Of a DNA stretch of 32,388 nt, positions 15,793 to 22,956 are shown one piece after another. The notes under the pieces were generated by a model. It saw nothing but the letters and a program-made list of their open reading frames with translations. It was not told the DNA's origin and made no database searches. Numbering within the stretch: position 1 is the first letter of the stretch; each line of letters starts with the position of its first letter. This DNA comes from Acidothermus sp. Lineage in GTDB: Bacteria; Actinomycetota; Actinomycetes; Acidothermales; Acidothermaceae. A program made the position numbers and the translations under genes. The DNA is taken from NCBI GenBank assembly GCA_023512015.1, contig JAIMAI010000028.1, forward strand, positions 1 to 32,388, given 5' to 3'.

Positions 15793-16490
15793 CTCCGTAC
15801 CTTTCGGGAAGATTTCGGCGTCGCGTCGGATCGGTGCAGCTGTGCCACACACAGTGACGGGTCCACGAATGGTTGGAGATCCGCCAACCGATAGGGAGCC
15901 CGCAATTCGGAGAGCGCTCCTTCGATCAGGCCTTGGTGGAGGGCGCAGACCACCTCCGGGTGGCGCAACGCCACCTCACGGAACGGACAATGCCGCAACT
16001 GGAAAGTGGCCTCGCCGTCGTAGGAACTGAAACGCGGACGGAATCCGACATCATCGAGAACACGGTTGACCCGCTGGAGGCACTGAGTCGCTGTGAGTGT
16101 CTCGGAAGGTGCGGGACGTTCCACCAGATGGCGCCCCCATGCCTGACCGGTTCGCCGAGCGATGCTCTTCCCGTCGTCTTGAGACGCAACGAGCCCGGTG
16201 AGCATCTCGGCGAGCAGGGCGTAACTGCGCGGACCAGGAACCGGACCGGCAGCCGTGTAGACGATCCGTGGCCGACCCGGGGTTTCGCGCGGTTCGCTGG
16301 ATCGCGTAGCGAGGCCCTCCTCGACGAGATGATCGAGGTGGAAGCGGGCGGTGTTCACGTGCAGGCCGGTCGCCGCGGCGACCTCAGCGACCCCGACCGG
16401 CCTGCCGACGGTGCGGAGGTATTCGAGTACCTCCGCCCGGCGGCTCCCTTCGGCGACGGGACTTGCGGGGTCGGTTAGACGAGAGGGCAT
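15789..16490 (-). CDS. SufR-like winged-helix regulator, probable Fe-S sensor
   Basis: A 233-residue regulator. Residues about 18-75 are an ArsR/DeoR-like winged helix (RAEVLEYLRTVGRPVGVAEVAAATGLHVNTARFHLDHLVEEGL). The C-terminal half has LRHCPFREVALRHPEVVCALHQGLIEGAL and a later DPSLC, giving cysteines spaced C-X13-C-X31-C. This resembles the C-X12-C-Xn-C layout of SufR repressors, which bind a [4Fe-4S] cluster and sense redox or NO. A direct Fe-S role here is inferred. The ATG at 16490 has no strong ribosome binding site, so the mRNA may be nearly leaderless. It is coupled by ATGA to the NnrS-like gene. Probable targets: its own operon and genes with the related site at 27436-27452. Confidence 0.85.
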   Translation of the reverse strand: MPSRLTDPASPVAEGSRRAEVLEYLRTVGRPVGVAEVAAATGLHVNTARFHLDHLVEEGLATRSSEPRETPGRPRIVYTAAGPVPGPRSYALLAEMLTGLVASQDDGKSIARRTGQAWGRHLVERPAPSETLTATQCLQRVNRVLDDVGFRPRFSSYDGEATFQLRHCPFREVALRHPEVVCALHQGLIEGALSELRAPYRLADLQPFVDPSLCVAQLHRSDATPKSSRKVRR

Positions 16491-16504
16491 GACTCAATTT
16501 TCTC

Positions 16505-16521
16505 AGATCGCATCATTACAA
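16505..16521 (-). promoter_or_regulatory. 17-bp element upstream of the SufR-like gene
   Basis: Read on the minus strand, TTGTAATGATGCGATCT. It matches 14 of 17 positions of TTGTAATAATGAGATCG at 27436-27452, upstream of the DUF2249 gene. It lies 15-31 bp before the start codon, where a self-regulating repressor would bind. Confidence 0.45.
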
Positions 16522-16584
16522 ACAAGCACGCCACCGGCCGCTCCGTGGCTTTCGGGTTCGTCGTGGCGTTGCCTCGATGGCCGC

Positions 16585-17025
16585 TCAGTGACTCGCCAGC
16601 ATGGCCGCCAGGAGGATGATTCCGCAGGATCCGAGGAGCGAGGTAAGGGCGAGAGCCCGTGCCATGGCCTGCCTTCCGTTGCCGTGGGCCCATCCATGTA
16701 TCCCGGAGACCACCAGTACGGCGGCGAACAGACTCAATTTCGCGAGCAGCGTGCGGCCGTACCCCGGTTCGGTGAGGCTCTCCCACGTCACGCCGTGTTC
16801 GATGGCCAGCCCGATGCCGGTACCGACTTGTACCGGAAGAAAAATCACGAGGGTGAAGAGACCGAAACGTCGACCGATACCCGAACTGATCGACGTCCGC
16901 AGGTCTGGAGGCAGGCGACGGCGGATCAAGGGCAGTAGGAGGGTGGACAGTACGAGCTGGCCGCCCACCCAGGTCGCGGCCGACAAGACGTGCAAGAAAC
17001 GCACGATCGCCCATCCGGTGACCAT
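16585..17025 (-). CDS. CopD/DUF2269-like four-helix membrane protein
   Basis: A 146-residue protein with four membrane helices. The first, AIVRFLHVLSAATWVGGQLVL, carries the H-x6-WVGG signature of CopD and related putative heme or copper membrane proteins. Additional histidines lie in IEHGVTW and IHGWAHG. AGGGAG sits 5 nt before the ATG at 17025. It starts 18 bp after nirK and is probably cotranscribed. Likely role: copper supply or electron transfer for NirK, or NO handling. This is inferred from family and position. Confidence 0.8.
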   Translation of the reverse strand: MVTGWAIVRFLHVLSAATWVGGQLVLSTLLLPLIRRRLPPDLRTSISSGIGRRFGLFTLVIFLPVQVGTGIGLAIEHGVTWESLTEPGYGRTLLAKLSLFAAVLVVSGIHGWAHGNGRQAMARALALTSLLGSCGIILLAAMLASH

Positions 17026-17043
17026 TTCTGCTCCCTCGCGGCG

Positions 17044-18432
17044 TCACGGCCGGACCCTGAGAATACCCATGGCCCCTAGGGTCGCGTCGGCCGCCACGTG
17101 GCTGAGGAAGGGATAGTCTCCCGGTCGGCTCACGGTGAACTCGACGAAACCTCCGGCTCCGGGATCGACGGCGAGGGTCTGCGCTGCGGACGACGTACTC
17201 TCGCTCGGTCCGAGGAGGTAATGCCCGTCGGAGTAGACCGTGGTGAACGGGCTGCCGATGACGTGGAAGGCGAGCGCACGGTTGGGCCCGGCATCGACGA
17301 CCCAGATGCGGACTCGGTCACCTACCCGCGCCGCGATGGGACGGTGCAGATAGGCGAAGGGATAGCCGTTGAAGACCACCGTATCGGCTCGATCGGCGAG
17401 CATTTTCGCGTAGTCTCCGGCATCTACCGGCGGACCGAAAAAGAATTCCGATCCGACCAGTACGTACTCGTCGTCCACCGGTGCGAGCCCCGGAGGATCG
17501 ATGATGAGTGCTCCGTACATCCCGTTGGCGATGTGCATGAGCATCGGCTCCGTACCGCAGTGGTACAGCCAAGCCCCCGCATAGCGTGCGACGAACGAAT
17601 ACGTGTGCCTACCGCCCGGTGGGATGGCGGGCATCGTCTCGGCAGGGGGGCCGGTTTCGACGTGGAAGTCGAGGTTGTGCGTCATCGAGGTGTCGTTGAC
17701 AACCGTTACCTCGAACACGTCGCCGACGTGGCCGCGTAACACCGGGCCCGGGACGCGCCCATCGAAGGTCCACAAAGTCTGCTTGACTCCGGGGGCGACC
17801 CACGTCTCGACATCGCGGATATGCCACGTGAGCCGGTGAACCGTCGCAGAGGACGCGGGGGGAACGGCGGCATCGATCGGCTTCCAATCGGCGGGGGGCG
17901 ATACGCGCAAATCGTCCGCACGTGCGTCCTGTGAGGACGACTGCATCGGCGCAGAAGACGGAGCGGCAGGTTGTACCGGAGTGTCGAGGACTTTGATGTG
18001 CATCGTCATTCCTGCTGCACGGTGGCCGGGAACTGTGCACCACCCGTCCAAATCTTTCTCGACATGACCGACGTCGATGGTCTGCGATCGACCAGGTGCC
18101 AGCAGAGCGGTGTGAACTCCGTTGGACAGCCGAAGGTCATGCTCCATGTCTCCGTTGTTGCGAACGACCAGTCTGAGGTCCGTTCCCTTGGCTACCGCGA
18201 CGTCGCGCGGACTGATACGGAATTCGGTGAGGGAGACCTCGGCGGTGGCCGTTCCCCCGACGACGGTCGGGGTCATCGCTCCTGACGAATGGTGTGGCCC
18301 CGCGTTGTCGAAGCGGGACAGTCCTACGGCGAGCGCGACTAACAGCAGACCGCCGAGGGTGCCGAAGACGATGGCCCGATGGGGTCGTTGCGTGCGATCT
18401 CGGTCGGGAATGGTCTTCGACGTAACGCTCAT
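17044..18432 (-). CDS. nirK: Copper nitrite reductase NirK with N-terminal cupredoxin
   Basis: A 462-residue protein with one N-terminal membrane helix (about 20-41) and three cupredoxin domains. Domain 1 has a full type-1 site: His98, Cys132, His137, Met142. Domains 2 and 3 are NirK-like: THNLDFH gives His252 (T1), Asp255 (catalytic) and His257 (T2); YHC gives His291 (T2) and Cys292 (T1); His300 and Met305 complete T1; His390 (FHVIG) and His445 (SHVA) match the catalytic and T2 histidines from the neighbouring subunit side. Reaction: nitrite to NO outside the membrane. The extra cupredoxin could be a built-in electron donor. The start overlaps the small hemerythrin-like gene by ATGA. Another multicopper oxidase is possible, but the Asp/His pair supports NirK. 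Confidence 0.88.
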   Translation of the reverse strand: MSVTSKTIPDRDRTQRPHRAIVFGTLGGLLLVALAVGLSRFDNAGPHHSSGAMTPTVVGGTATAEVSLTEFRISPRDVAVAKGTDLRLVVRNNGDMEHDLRLSNGVHTALLAPGRSQTIDVGHVEKDLDGWCTVPGHRAAGMTMHIKVLDTPVQPAAPSSAPMQSSSQDARADDLRVSPPADWKPIDAAVPPASSATVHRLTWHIRDVETWVAPGVKQTLWTFDGRVPGPVLRGHVGDVFEVTVVNDTSMTHNLDFHVETGPPAETMPAIPPGGRHTYSFVARYAGAWLYHCGTEPMLMHIANGMYGALIIDPPGLAPVDDEYVLVGSEFFFGPPVDAGDYAKMLADRADTVVFNGYPFAYLHRPIAARVGDRVRIWVVDAGPNRALAFHVIGSPFTTVYSDGHYLLGPSESTSSAAQTLAVDPGAGGFVEFTVSRPGDYPFLSHVAADATLGAMGILRVRP

Positions 18433-18749
18433 CGTTTGAGAGCTCCTATGCCGGACATCTCTTCGACTCGGCGATGCCGCTGGAGTTGGACGAGAAAGGA
18501 CCGAATCGCCGCCTCCCTTTCGATCCGCGATGGGACGGCGTCACCGGACAGCCAACGCTCGAAGGTGGAGACCGCAGACCGTAGGCGTACGTGGTCGCGC
18601 CGCAGCCGTGCGGCGTGCTCTCCGTCGAGCCTCGCGAGGAGGGAATCCTCGACGTCCAAGAGCGGAAGCAGCTCCGAACGAAGGTGCGCGACGAAGGCGT
18701 CGAGCGAGTCCACGACGCGTTCGTCTTCGAGCTCGTGCCCGGCAATCAC
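18429..18749 (-). CDS. Short hemerythrin-like protein
   Basis: A 106-residue helical protein with a reduced hemerythrin-like pattern: VAHLRSELLPLLDVEDSLLARL, LRRDHVRLRSAV and FLVQLQRHRRVEEM. It is shorter than the usual 130-150 residues and lacks a clear first ligand histidine, so metal binding is uncertain. The GTG at 18749 begins 6 nt after a -10 element, implying a leaderless mRNA. Its stop overlaps the nirK start (ATGA), so the two are translationally coupled. It probably serves nirK, for example by NO or O2 sensing or as a chaperone (inference). Confidence 0.7.
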   Translation of the reverse strand: MIAGHELEDERVVDSLDAFVAHLRSELLPLLDVEDSLLARLDGEHAARLRRDHVRLRSAVSTFERWLSGDAVPSRIEREAAIRSFLVQLQRHRRVEEMSGIGALKR

Positions 18750-18755
18750 GCTGCT

Positions 18756-18784
18756 AGTTTAAACGAAAGCCATCGTTAGAACAA
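18756..18784 (-). promoter_or_regulatory. Leaderless promoter of the nirK operon
   Basis: On the minus strand, TTGTTC (18779-18784), 17 nt, then TAAACT (18756-18761). The start codon GTG at 18749 begins 6 nt past the -10, the position expected for a transcription start. No ribosome binding site lies between. A GTTTAAAC palindrome overlaps the -10. Confidence 0.6.
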
Positions 18785-18786
18785 CG

Positions 18787-18808
18787 AGCGGTTCGGTCCA
18801 GAACCGCT
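18787..18808 (-). terminator. Hairpin after the TDT permease gene
   Basis: AGCGGTTC (18787-18794) pairs with GAACCGCT (18801-18808) around a 6-nt loop, just past the stop of the TDT gene (18819) and before the nirK-operon promoter. The following T content is modest, so termination is likely but not certain. Confidence 0.5.
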
Positions 18809-18818
18809 GTGATCTCCT

Positions 18819-19853
18819 CTAGCGCCGTAGCAGCAGTTGTCCCATCCGTGCACAGAGTCCTCCCAGGGTGACGGTCCATGCGGCGAGCGCGATCCACGTC
18901 GCGTGATAGCCGATCCAGCGGATCACCTCCACGTGGGCTACGACGCCGATCCGGTCACTTGCGACGCTGTACATCCCGAGCGGGAAGACGATGCTCCAGT
19001 AGCTGACGTCGTACCGCAGGGGAATGGCAGCTCGAATGTGTCGCCACCAGCCGGTGAGCAGCAAGGCGGGGATGATCCACGTGCCGAAACTCCATGCCAC
19101 GAGGGAGAGTCCTACGATCAACGCATGTAGGGCGTTCGTCATGGGAGCCGTCACGTCGGCGAGATGAGCGCCAGCGAGAACCGTGATGGCGGTAGCACCC
19201 GTCGAGATCCAATAAGGCGGAGTGAGATCCGCCGGCGACACCGGGTATTGAATGAGCCGCAGTGCAGTGAGAATTGCGATCGCCTCGTAGGACACCAAGC
19301 CTGTTGCCCATGCGACGGCGCCGAGAAAGGCCAACCCGTCTTGCCTGCCGTCGATTTGTACGGCGAGTAAGGATGCGAGGACCGCCACGGACTGACACGC
19401 GACCACCCACAAGAACCATAAGCCGTTCAGGCGGACGAGCAGCGGTCGTTCCCGATTGCCCACGACGCAGGTCCAAGGGATGAGGTAGCCGAGGCAAATC
19501 CAGCTCAGGGTGCCGATCAGCAGCGCGACGGAGCCGACTGCGACGTGGCCGTCGGCTACCAGGTCTGCTCCGAGGACGTTGGTTCCTGCCACGAAGGTGA
19601 AGAATCCGAAGGCACGCGCGGGATCGCGCAGGTCCGCGAGTACGGCGTGACGGAACACCATCCATCGGGTCAGATTCATCGCGCAGAGAACGAACCAGCT
19701 GAGGAGGGCAATGGCCACGAGTGCGTCGGCGATCGCATTCAGGTGGTGGAGCCGCACTGAACTCGAGACGATACCGGTGGCCATGACGAACGAAAACGCA
19801 CCCGGGGCAAGCCGCTCGACCTCCGGCGACAATCGTCGAAGCCTGTCGATCAC
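18819..19853 (-). CDS. TDT/SLAC1-family anion permease
   Basis: A 344-residue protein with ten predicted helices. The opening PGAFSFVMATGIVSSSV is the signature of the tellurite-resistance/dicarboxylate (TehA, Mae1, SLAC1) family, as is SYEAIAILTALRLIQYPV and the VSYWSIVFPLGMYSVAS helix near residue 290. Family members conduct small anions such as malate, sulfite, nitrate or chloride. The GTG at 19853 lies 6 nt after a TAGAAT element with no ribosome binding site, suggesting a leaderless start. Position directly after narI suggests export or passage of nitrate or nitrite, but this is inference. Confidence 0.85.
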   Translation of the reverse strand: MIDRLRRLSPEVERLAPGAFSFVMATGIVSSSVRLHHLNAIADALVAIALLSWFVLCAMNLTRWMVFRHAVLADLRDPARAFGFFTFVAGTNVLGADLVADGHVAVGSVALLIGTLSWICLGYLIPWTCVVGNRERPLLVRLNGLWFLWVVACQSVAVLASLLAVQIDGRQDGLAFLGAVAWATGLVSYEAIAILTALRLIQYPVSPADLTPPYWISTGATAITVLAGAHLADVTAPMTNALHALIVGLSLVAWSFGTWIIPALLLTGWWRHIRAAIPLRYDVSYWSIVFPLGMYSVASDRIGVVAHVEVIRWIGYHATWIALAAWTVTLGGLCARMGQLLLRR

Positions 19854-19859
19854 TGCGGC

Positions 19860-19865
19860 ATTCTA
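19860..19865 (-). promoter_or_regulatory. -10 element for a leaderless TDT transcript
   Basis: TAGAAT on the minus strand, 6 nt before the GTG start at 19853. The -35 region 17 nt upstream is a poor match. Same geometry as the nirK-operon promoter. Confidence 0.4.
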
Positions 19866-19905
19866 TCGACGAGAGGAACCGCTGGGAGCTGTATTTCGCG
19901 TTATT

Positions 19906-20658
19906 TCAGTAGCCTGCTCCGATGCGGCGCCAACGTCGGCCGGCGGTTCCCGGCTCGATGGGGGGTGCCGTTTTCCTGCTGCGATACACGATGTACGGGC
20001 GCCACAGGTACCACAACGGGTAGCTCCAAGCGTGAACCAGCCGAGTAAAGGGCCAGACCGCCCAGATGACCCAGGACGCCGCAGCGTGGACCTGGTACAC
20101 GATCGGGGCCGAGGCGATCGTCGTCACGTCTGGATTGCCACTGAACAGACCACGGAACCACGGCGCGACCGTGAGACGGTAGTCGTAGCCGCCGCCCAAC
20201 AAGTTGACGAAGACGGTTGGAATGATACCGGTCAAGATGATGAGGAGGAGCAGGACCAGGGCAAAGTAGTCGACGGCATCCGTCGTCGAACGCACTCGTG
20301 CGATGAACAGCCTTCTACCGGCCAGAACGACGACACCGGCCAAGATGAGGACGGCGGCGACCGTCCCCGCCGTGGCTGAGAACCACCGATACACGTGTTC
20401 GGGGATTCCGATGGCTGCGGTCCATCGTTCCGGGATCAGGATTCCGATGACGTGGCCCATGATGGCGGCAAAAGTACCGTAATGGAAGATCGGGCTGCCC
20501 CACTTGAGCAGTCGGCGTTCTTGGAGTTGAGTGGAGCGGCTCGTCCACCCGAATTGGTCGTAGCGCCACCGCCAGATGTGACCCACGACGAAGATGCCGA
20601 GTGCCAGGTACGGCAAACCGACCCAGAGCAGGATTTGTGACGACGTTGCATTGCTCAC
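19906..20658 (-). CDS. narI: Nitrate reductase gamma subunit NarI
   Basis: A 250-residue cytochrome b subunit with five membrane helices. Heme-ligand candidates His59 and His69 (IFHYGTFAAIMGHVIG) and His191 and His209 (VHAAASWVIWAVWPFTRLVHAWSYP) match the two His pairs of the E. coli protein with a small offset. It takes electrons from the quinol pool and passes them to NarH across the membrane. The GTG at 20658 overlaps the narJ stop (GTGA). The final 25 residues are basic and cytoplasmic. Confidence 0.96.
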   Translation of the reverse strand: MSNATSSQILLWVGLPYLALGIFVVGHIWRWRYDQFGWTSRSTQLQERRLLKWGSPIFHYGTFAAIMGHVIGILIPERWTAAIGIPEHVYRWFSATAGTVAAVLILAGVVVLAGRRLFIARVRSTTDAVDYFALVLLLLIILTGIIPTVFVNLLGGGYDYRLTVAPWFRGLFSGNPDVTTIASAPIVYQVHAAASWVIWAVWPFTRLVHAWSYPLWYLWRPYIVYRSRKTAPPIEPGTAGRRWRRIGAGY

Positions 20659-21314
20659 GGCTTGCTCCCGAGGGGTATACGAGGGGCATCCGAGGGAGAG
20701 ACGAGGTATTCAGGGGGTGCAAACGGTTCGAGACCGACCTCCTCGATCGGCGGTCCGGCGTCCCGCAGCCGTCGTGCCTGAAGGCGCTCCGGTCGGCTGA
20801 GCTCGGGCAGCAGGCCGCAGGTCGCGTCGAGCAGGGCCGCGTATGGGGTATCGATCGCGCGCAACGAGTCGTGGAGGAGTTCGAGTTCTACGCGGTGGGC
20901 TTTCAGCAGCGAGACCCCTTTCGGGCTGAGGTCGGCGAATTCCAGAACCATCGGGAGATAATCAGGTAGCTCTTCCTCCCTTGGTATGAAACCTGCACGA
21001 CGATATGTTTCCTTGAAGGTGATGATGGCCATACCCCGTTTTCGGGTGTCTCCGTAGCGGTAGTAGGTCAGGTAGAGGGTACGCCTGCGCTCGAGGTCGA
21101 AAACGTGCACGTAATGTTGCCCTACATCGTTCGGTGGAGTCACGTCGAGCCACTGCAGGAAGGTGAGCAGGCCCTCCCGCGTTCGTCGGCGATCGACGGC
21201 ATGTGCCAGCTCGCGGAAGCGGTCTACCGATCGGCAGATTTCCTGGGTCGGGTACGTCAACAACAAGGACAGGAGCTTGAAGGGACCGATCGTGCGTCGC
21301 TCGGTGCTGTCCAC
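20655..21314 (-). CDS. narJ: Nitrate reductase assembly chaperone NarJ
   Basis: A 219-residue NarJ/DmsD-family chaperone that inserts molybdenum cofactor into NarG before membrane docking. FKLLSLLLTYPTQEI, the QHYVHVFDLERRRTLYLTYYRYGDTRKRG core and ELPDYLPMVLEFADL are characteristic. The GTG at 21314 is chosen because GAGGAG, formed by the last codons of narH, lies 7 nt upstream; an upstream ATG at 21329 inside narH is less well placed. It overlaps narI by 4 bp. Confidence 0.95.
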   Translation of the reverse strand: MDSTERRTIGPFKLLSLLLTYPTQEICRSVDRFRELAHAVDRRRTREGLLTFLQWLDVTPPNDVGQHYVHVFDLERRRTLYLTYYRYGDTRKRGMAIITFKETYRRAGFIPREEELPDYLPMVLEFADLSPKGVSLLKAHRVELELLHDSLRAIDTPYAALLDATCGLLPELSRPERLQARRLRDAGPPIEEVGLEPFAPPEYLVSPSDAPRIPLGSKP

Positions 21315-21318
21315 TTCG

Positions 21319-22956
21319 TCACTCCTCATTGCTGGGTGATGGGAAGAGGGGTACGTCGCGGTTGCCTTTCCAGGCAAGCAGGTTCACCCGGAGTCGGCCG
21401 TCCGTGTCACGGAAGGTCTCGCTCTCCGCGACTTCGTCCGGACGGCGGGCGGGACGAAAGGCGCGTATCCCGTGTGGTCCTAGGCCGCCCATTCCCGGCC
21501 CTCCTTCGCCGTCCAGGCTGCAGAAGAGTTGCTCGTGCTGGGAAGCGAGCCGACCCGCATCCTCCGCATGCGCCGCCGGGATCACGTATCGTTCGTCGTA
21601 TTTGGCGATGGCGAGCAGCCGGTAGAGGTCCATCAGATCGGTACGACTGGTCCCGAGTTCGGAGATGACCCCGTCATCGAAAGGCAAACCGAGTTGGTCG
21701 GCTCGCATGAGGGCGCGCATCACGGCGAGGGTACGCAGGACGCGGCGGATGACGCCGGTATCACCGGCGGTGAAGAGGTTCGCGAGGTATTCCATCGGGA
21801 TACGCATCGCGTCGATGGCGGCGAAGACGGCGTCCGGATCTGCCGGGTCGTAGCCGGCCGCGTGGACGACGTCAGCGACCGGCGAAAGCGGAGGGATGTA
21901 CCAGACCATCGGGAGGGTCCGGTACTCCGGGTGCAGCGGCAGTGCCACCCGATGCTTCACCGCGAGGGCATAGGTTGGGGAACGCCGGGCACCCTCGATC
22001 CAATCGGCCGGTATTCCTTGACGCGCTGCCTCCGCTTGGACCTCGGGATCCTCGGGGTCGAGGAAGACCGAGAGTTGAGCCTCGTACAAATCCTTCACGT
22101 CGCGGGTCGCGGCGGCAGCCAAAACGCGGTCGGCATCGTAGAGGATGAGGCCGAGATAACGCAGGCGGCCGACACATGTCTCAGCGCAAATGGTCGGCTG
22201 GCCCGCTTCGATGCGGGGAAAACAGAGCGTGCACTTCTCGGCCTTCCCCGTGCGATGGTTGAAGTACACCTTCTTGTAGGGACAGCCGGAGACACAGAAG
22301 CGCCACCCGCGACACTTGTCCTGGTCGACGAGGACGATTCCGTCTTCGGCGCGCTTGTACATGGCGCCCGATGGACAGGATGCGACGCACGACGGATTGA
22401 GACAATGCTCGCAGATTCGCGGCAGATAGAACATGAAGACCTGCTCGAATTCCATGCGGACGCGTTCCTGGAGGTCGCGCAGGTTCGGATCCAGATGAGC
22501 CCGCTCCGGGGCGCCGGCAAGGTCGTCCTCCCAGTTCGAGCCCCACCCGACGGTCACATCCTTGCCGGTGAGCGCCGAAATCGAGTGTGCGCTCGGATTG
22601 GGGGTACCGAGCGGAGCCTCGATGACGTGCTGGTAGTTGTAGGTCCACGGTTCCCCGTAATCGTCGATCGACGGGAGATCGGGGTTGTAGAAGATCGAGA
22701 GGAGGCGGCGCAGCCGGCTACCGGACTTCAGTTGGAGCCGTCCCTTGCGATCCAACGTCCAGCCGCCGCGCCACTGTTCTTGGTCTTCGTAGCGTTTCGG
22801 GTAGCCGATTCCCGGCTTGGTCTCGACGTTGTTGAAGTACACGTATTCGGTGCCGACCCGGTTGGTCCAGACTTGTTTGCAGGTGACCGTGCAGGTGTGG
22901 CATCCGATGCACTTGTCGAGATTCATGACCATGGCCATCTGTGCCATGACCCTCAT
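21319..22956 (-). CDS. narH: Nitrate reductase beta subunit NarH
   Basis: A 545-residue iron-sulfur subunit. The first cluster motif CIGCHTCTVTC spans Cys16, 19, 22 and 26. Further cysteine sets are CEHCLNPSCVASCPSG, CRGWRFCVSGCPYKK (the Trp replacing Cys marks the [3Fe-4S] cluster, as in E. coli NarH) and CTLCFPRIEAGQPTICAETC. It relays electrons from NarI to NarG. The ATG at 22956 overlaps the narG stop (ATGA) with AGGAGGTGG upstream. The frame is open further upstream, but that part is the shadow of narG. Confidence 0.97.
   Translation of the reverse strand: MRVMAQMAMVMNLDKCIGCHTCTVTCKQVWTNRVGTEYVYFNNVETKPGIGYPKRYEDQEQWRGGWTLDRKGRLQLKSGSRLRRLLSIFYNPDLPSIDDYGEPWTYNYQHVIEAPLGTPNPSAHSISALTGKDVTVGWGSNWEDDLAGAPERAHLDPNLRDLQERVRMEFEQVFMFYLPRICEHCLNPSCVASCPSGAMYKRAEDGIVLVDQDKCRGWRFCVSGCPYKKVYFNHRTGKAEKCTLCFPRIEAGQPTICAETCVGRLRYLGLILYDADRVLAAAATRDVKDLYEAQLSVFLDPEDPEVQAEAARQGIPADWIEGARRSPTYALAVKHRVALPLHPEYRTLPMVWYIPPLSPVADVVHAAGYDPADPDAVFAAIDAMRIPMEYLANLFTAGDTGVIRRVLRTLAVMRALMRADQLGLPFDDGVISELGTSRTDLMDLYRLLAIAKYDERYVIPAAHAEDAGRLASQHEQLFCSLDGEGGPGMGGLGPHGIRAFRPARRPDEVAESETFRDTDGRLRVNLLAWKGNRDVPLFPSPSNEE

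Noticed and set aside
14624-15850. A long frame upstream of and joined to the ferredoxin
   Set aside because: It is the shadow of the NnrS-like gene in another frame; arginine-rich composition and the strong RBS at the ferredoxin ATG exclude it.
16585-16589. Terminator between the CopD-like and SufR-like genes
   Set aside because: The 94-bp gap has no clear hairpin with a T tract; only promoter-like sequence near 16491-16530 was seen.
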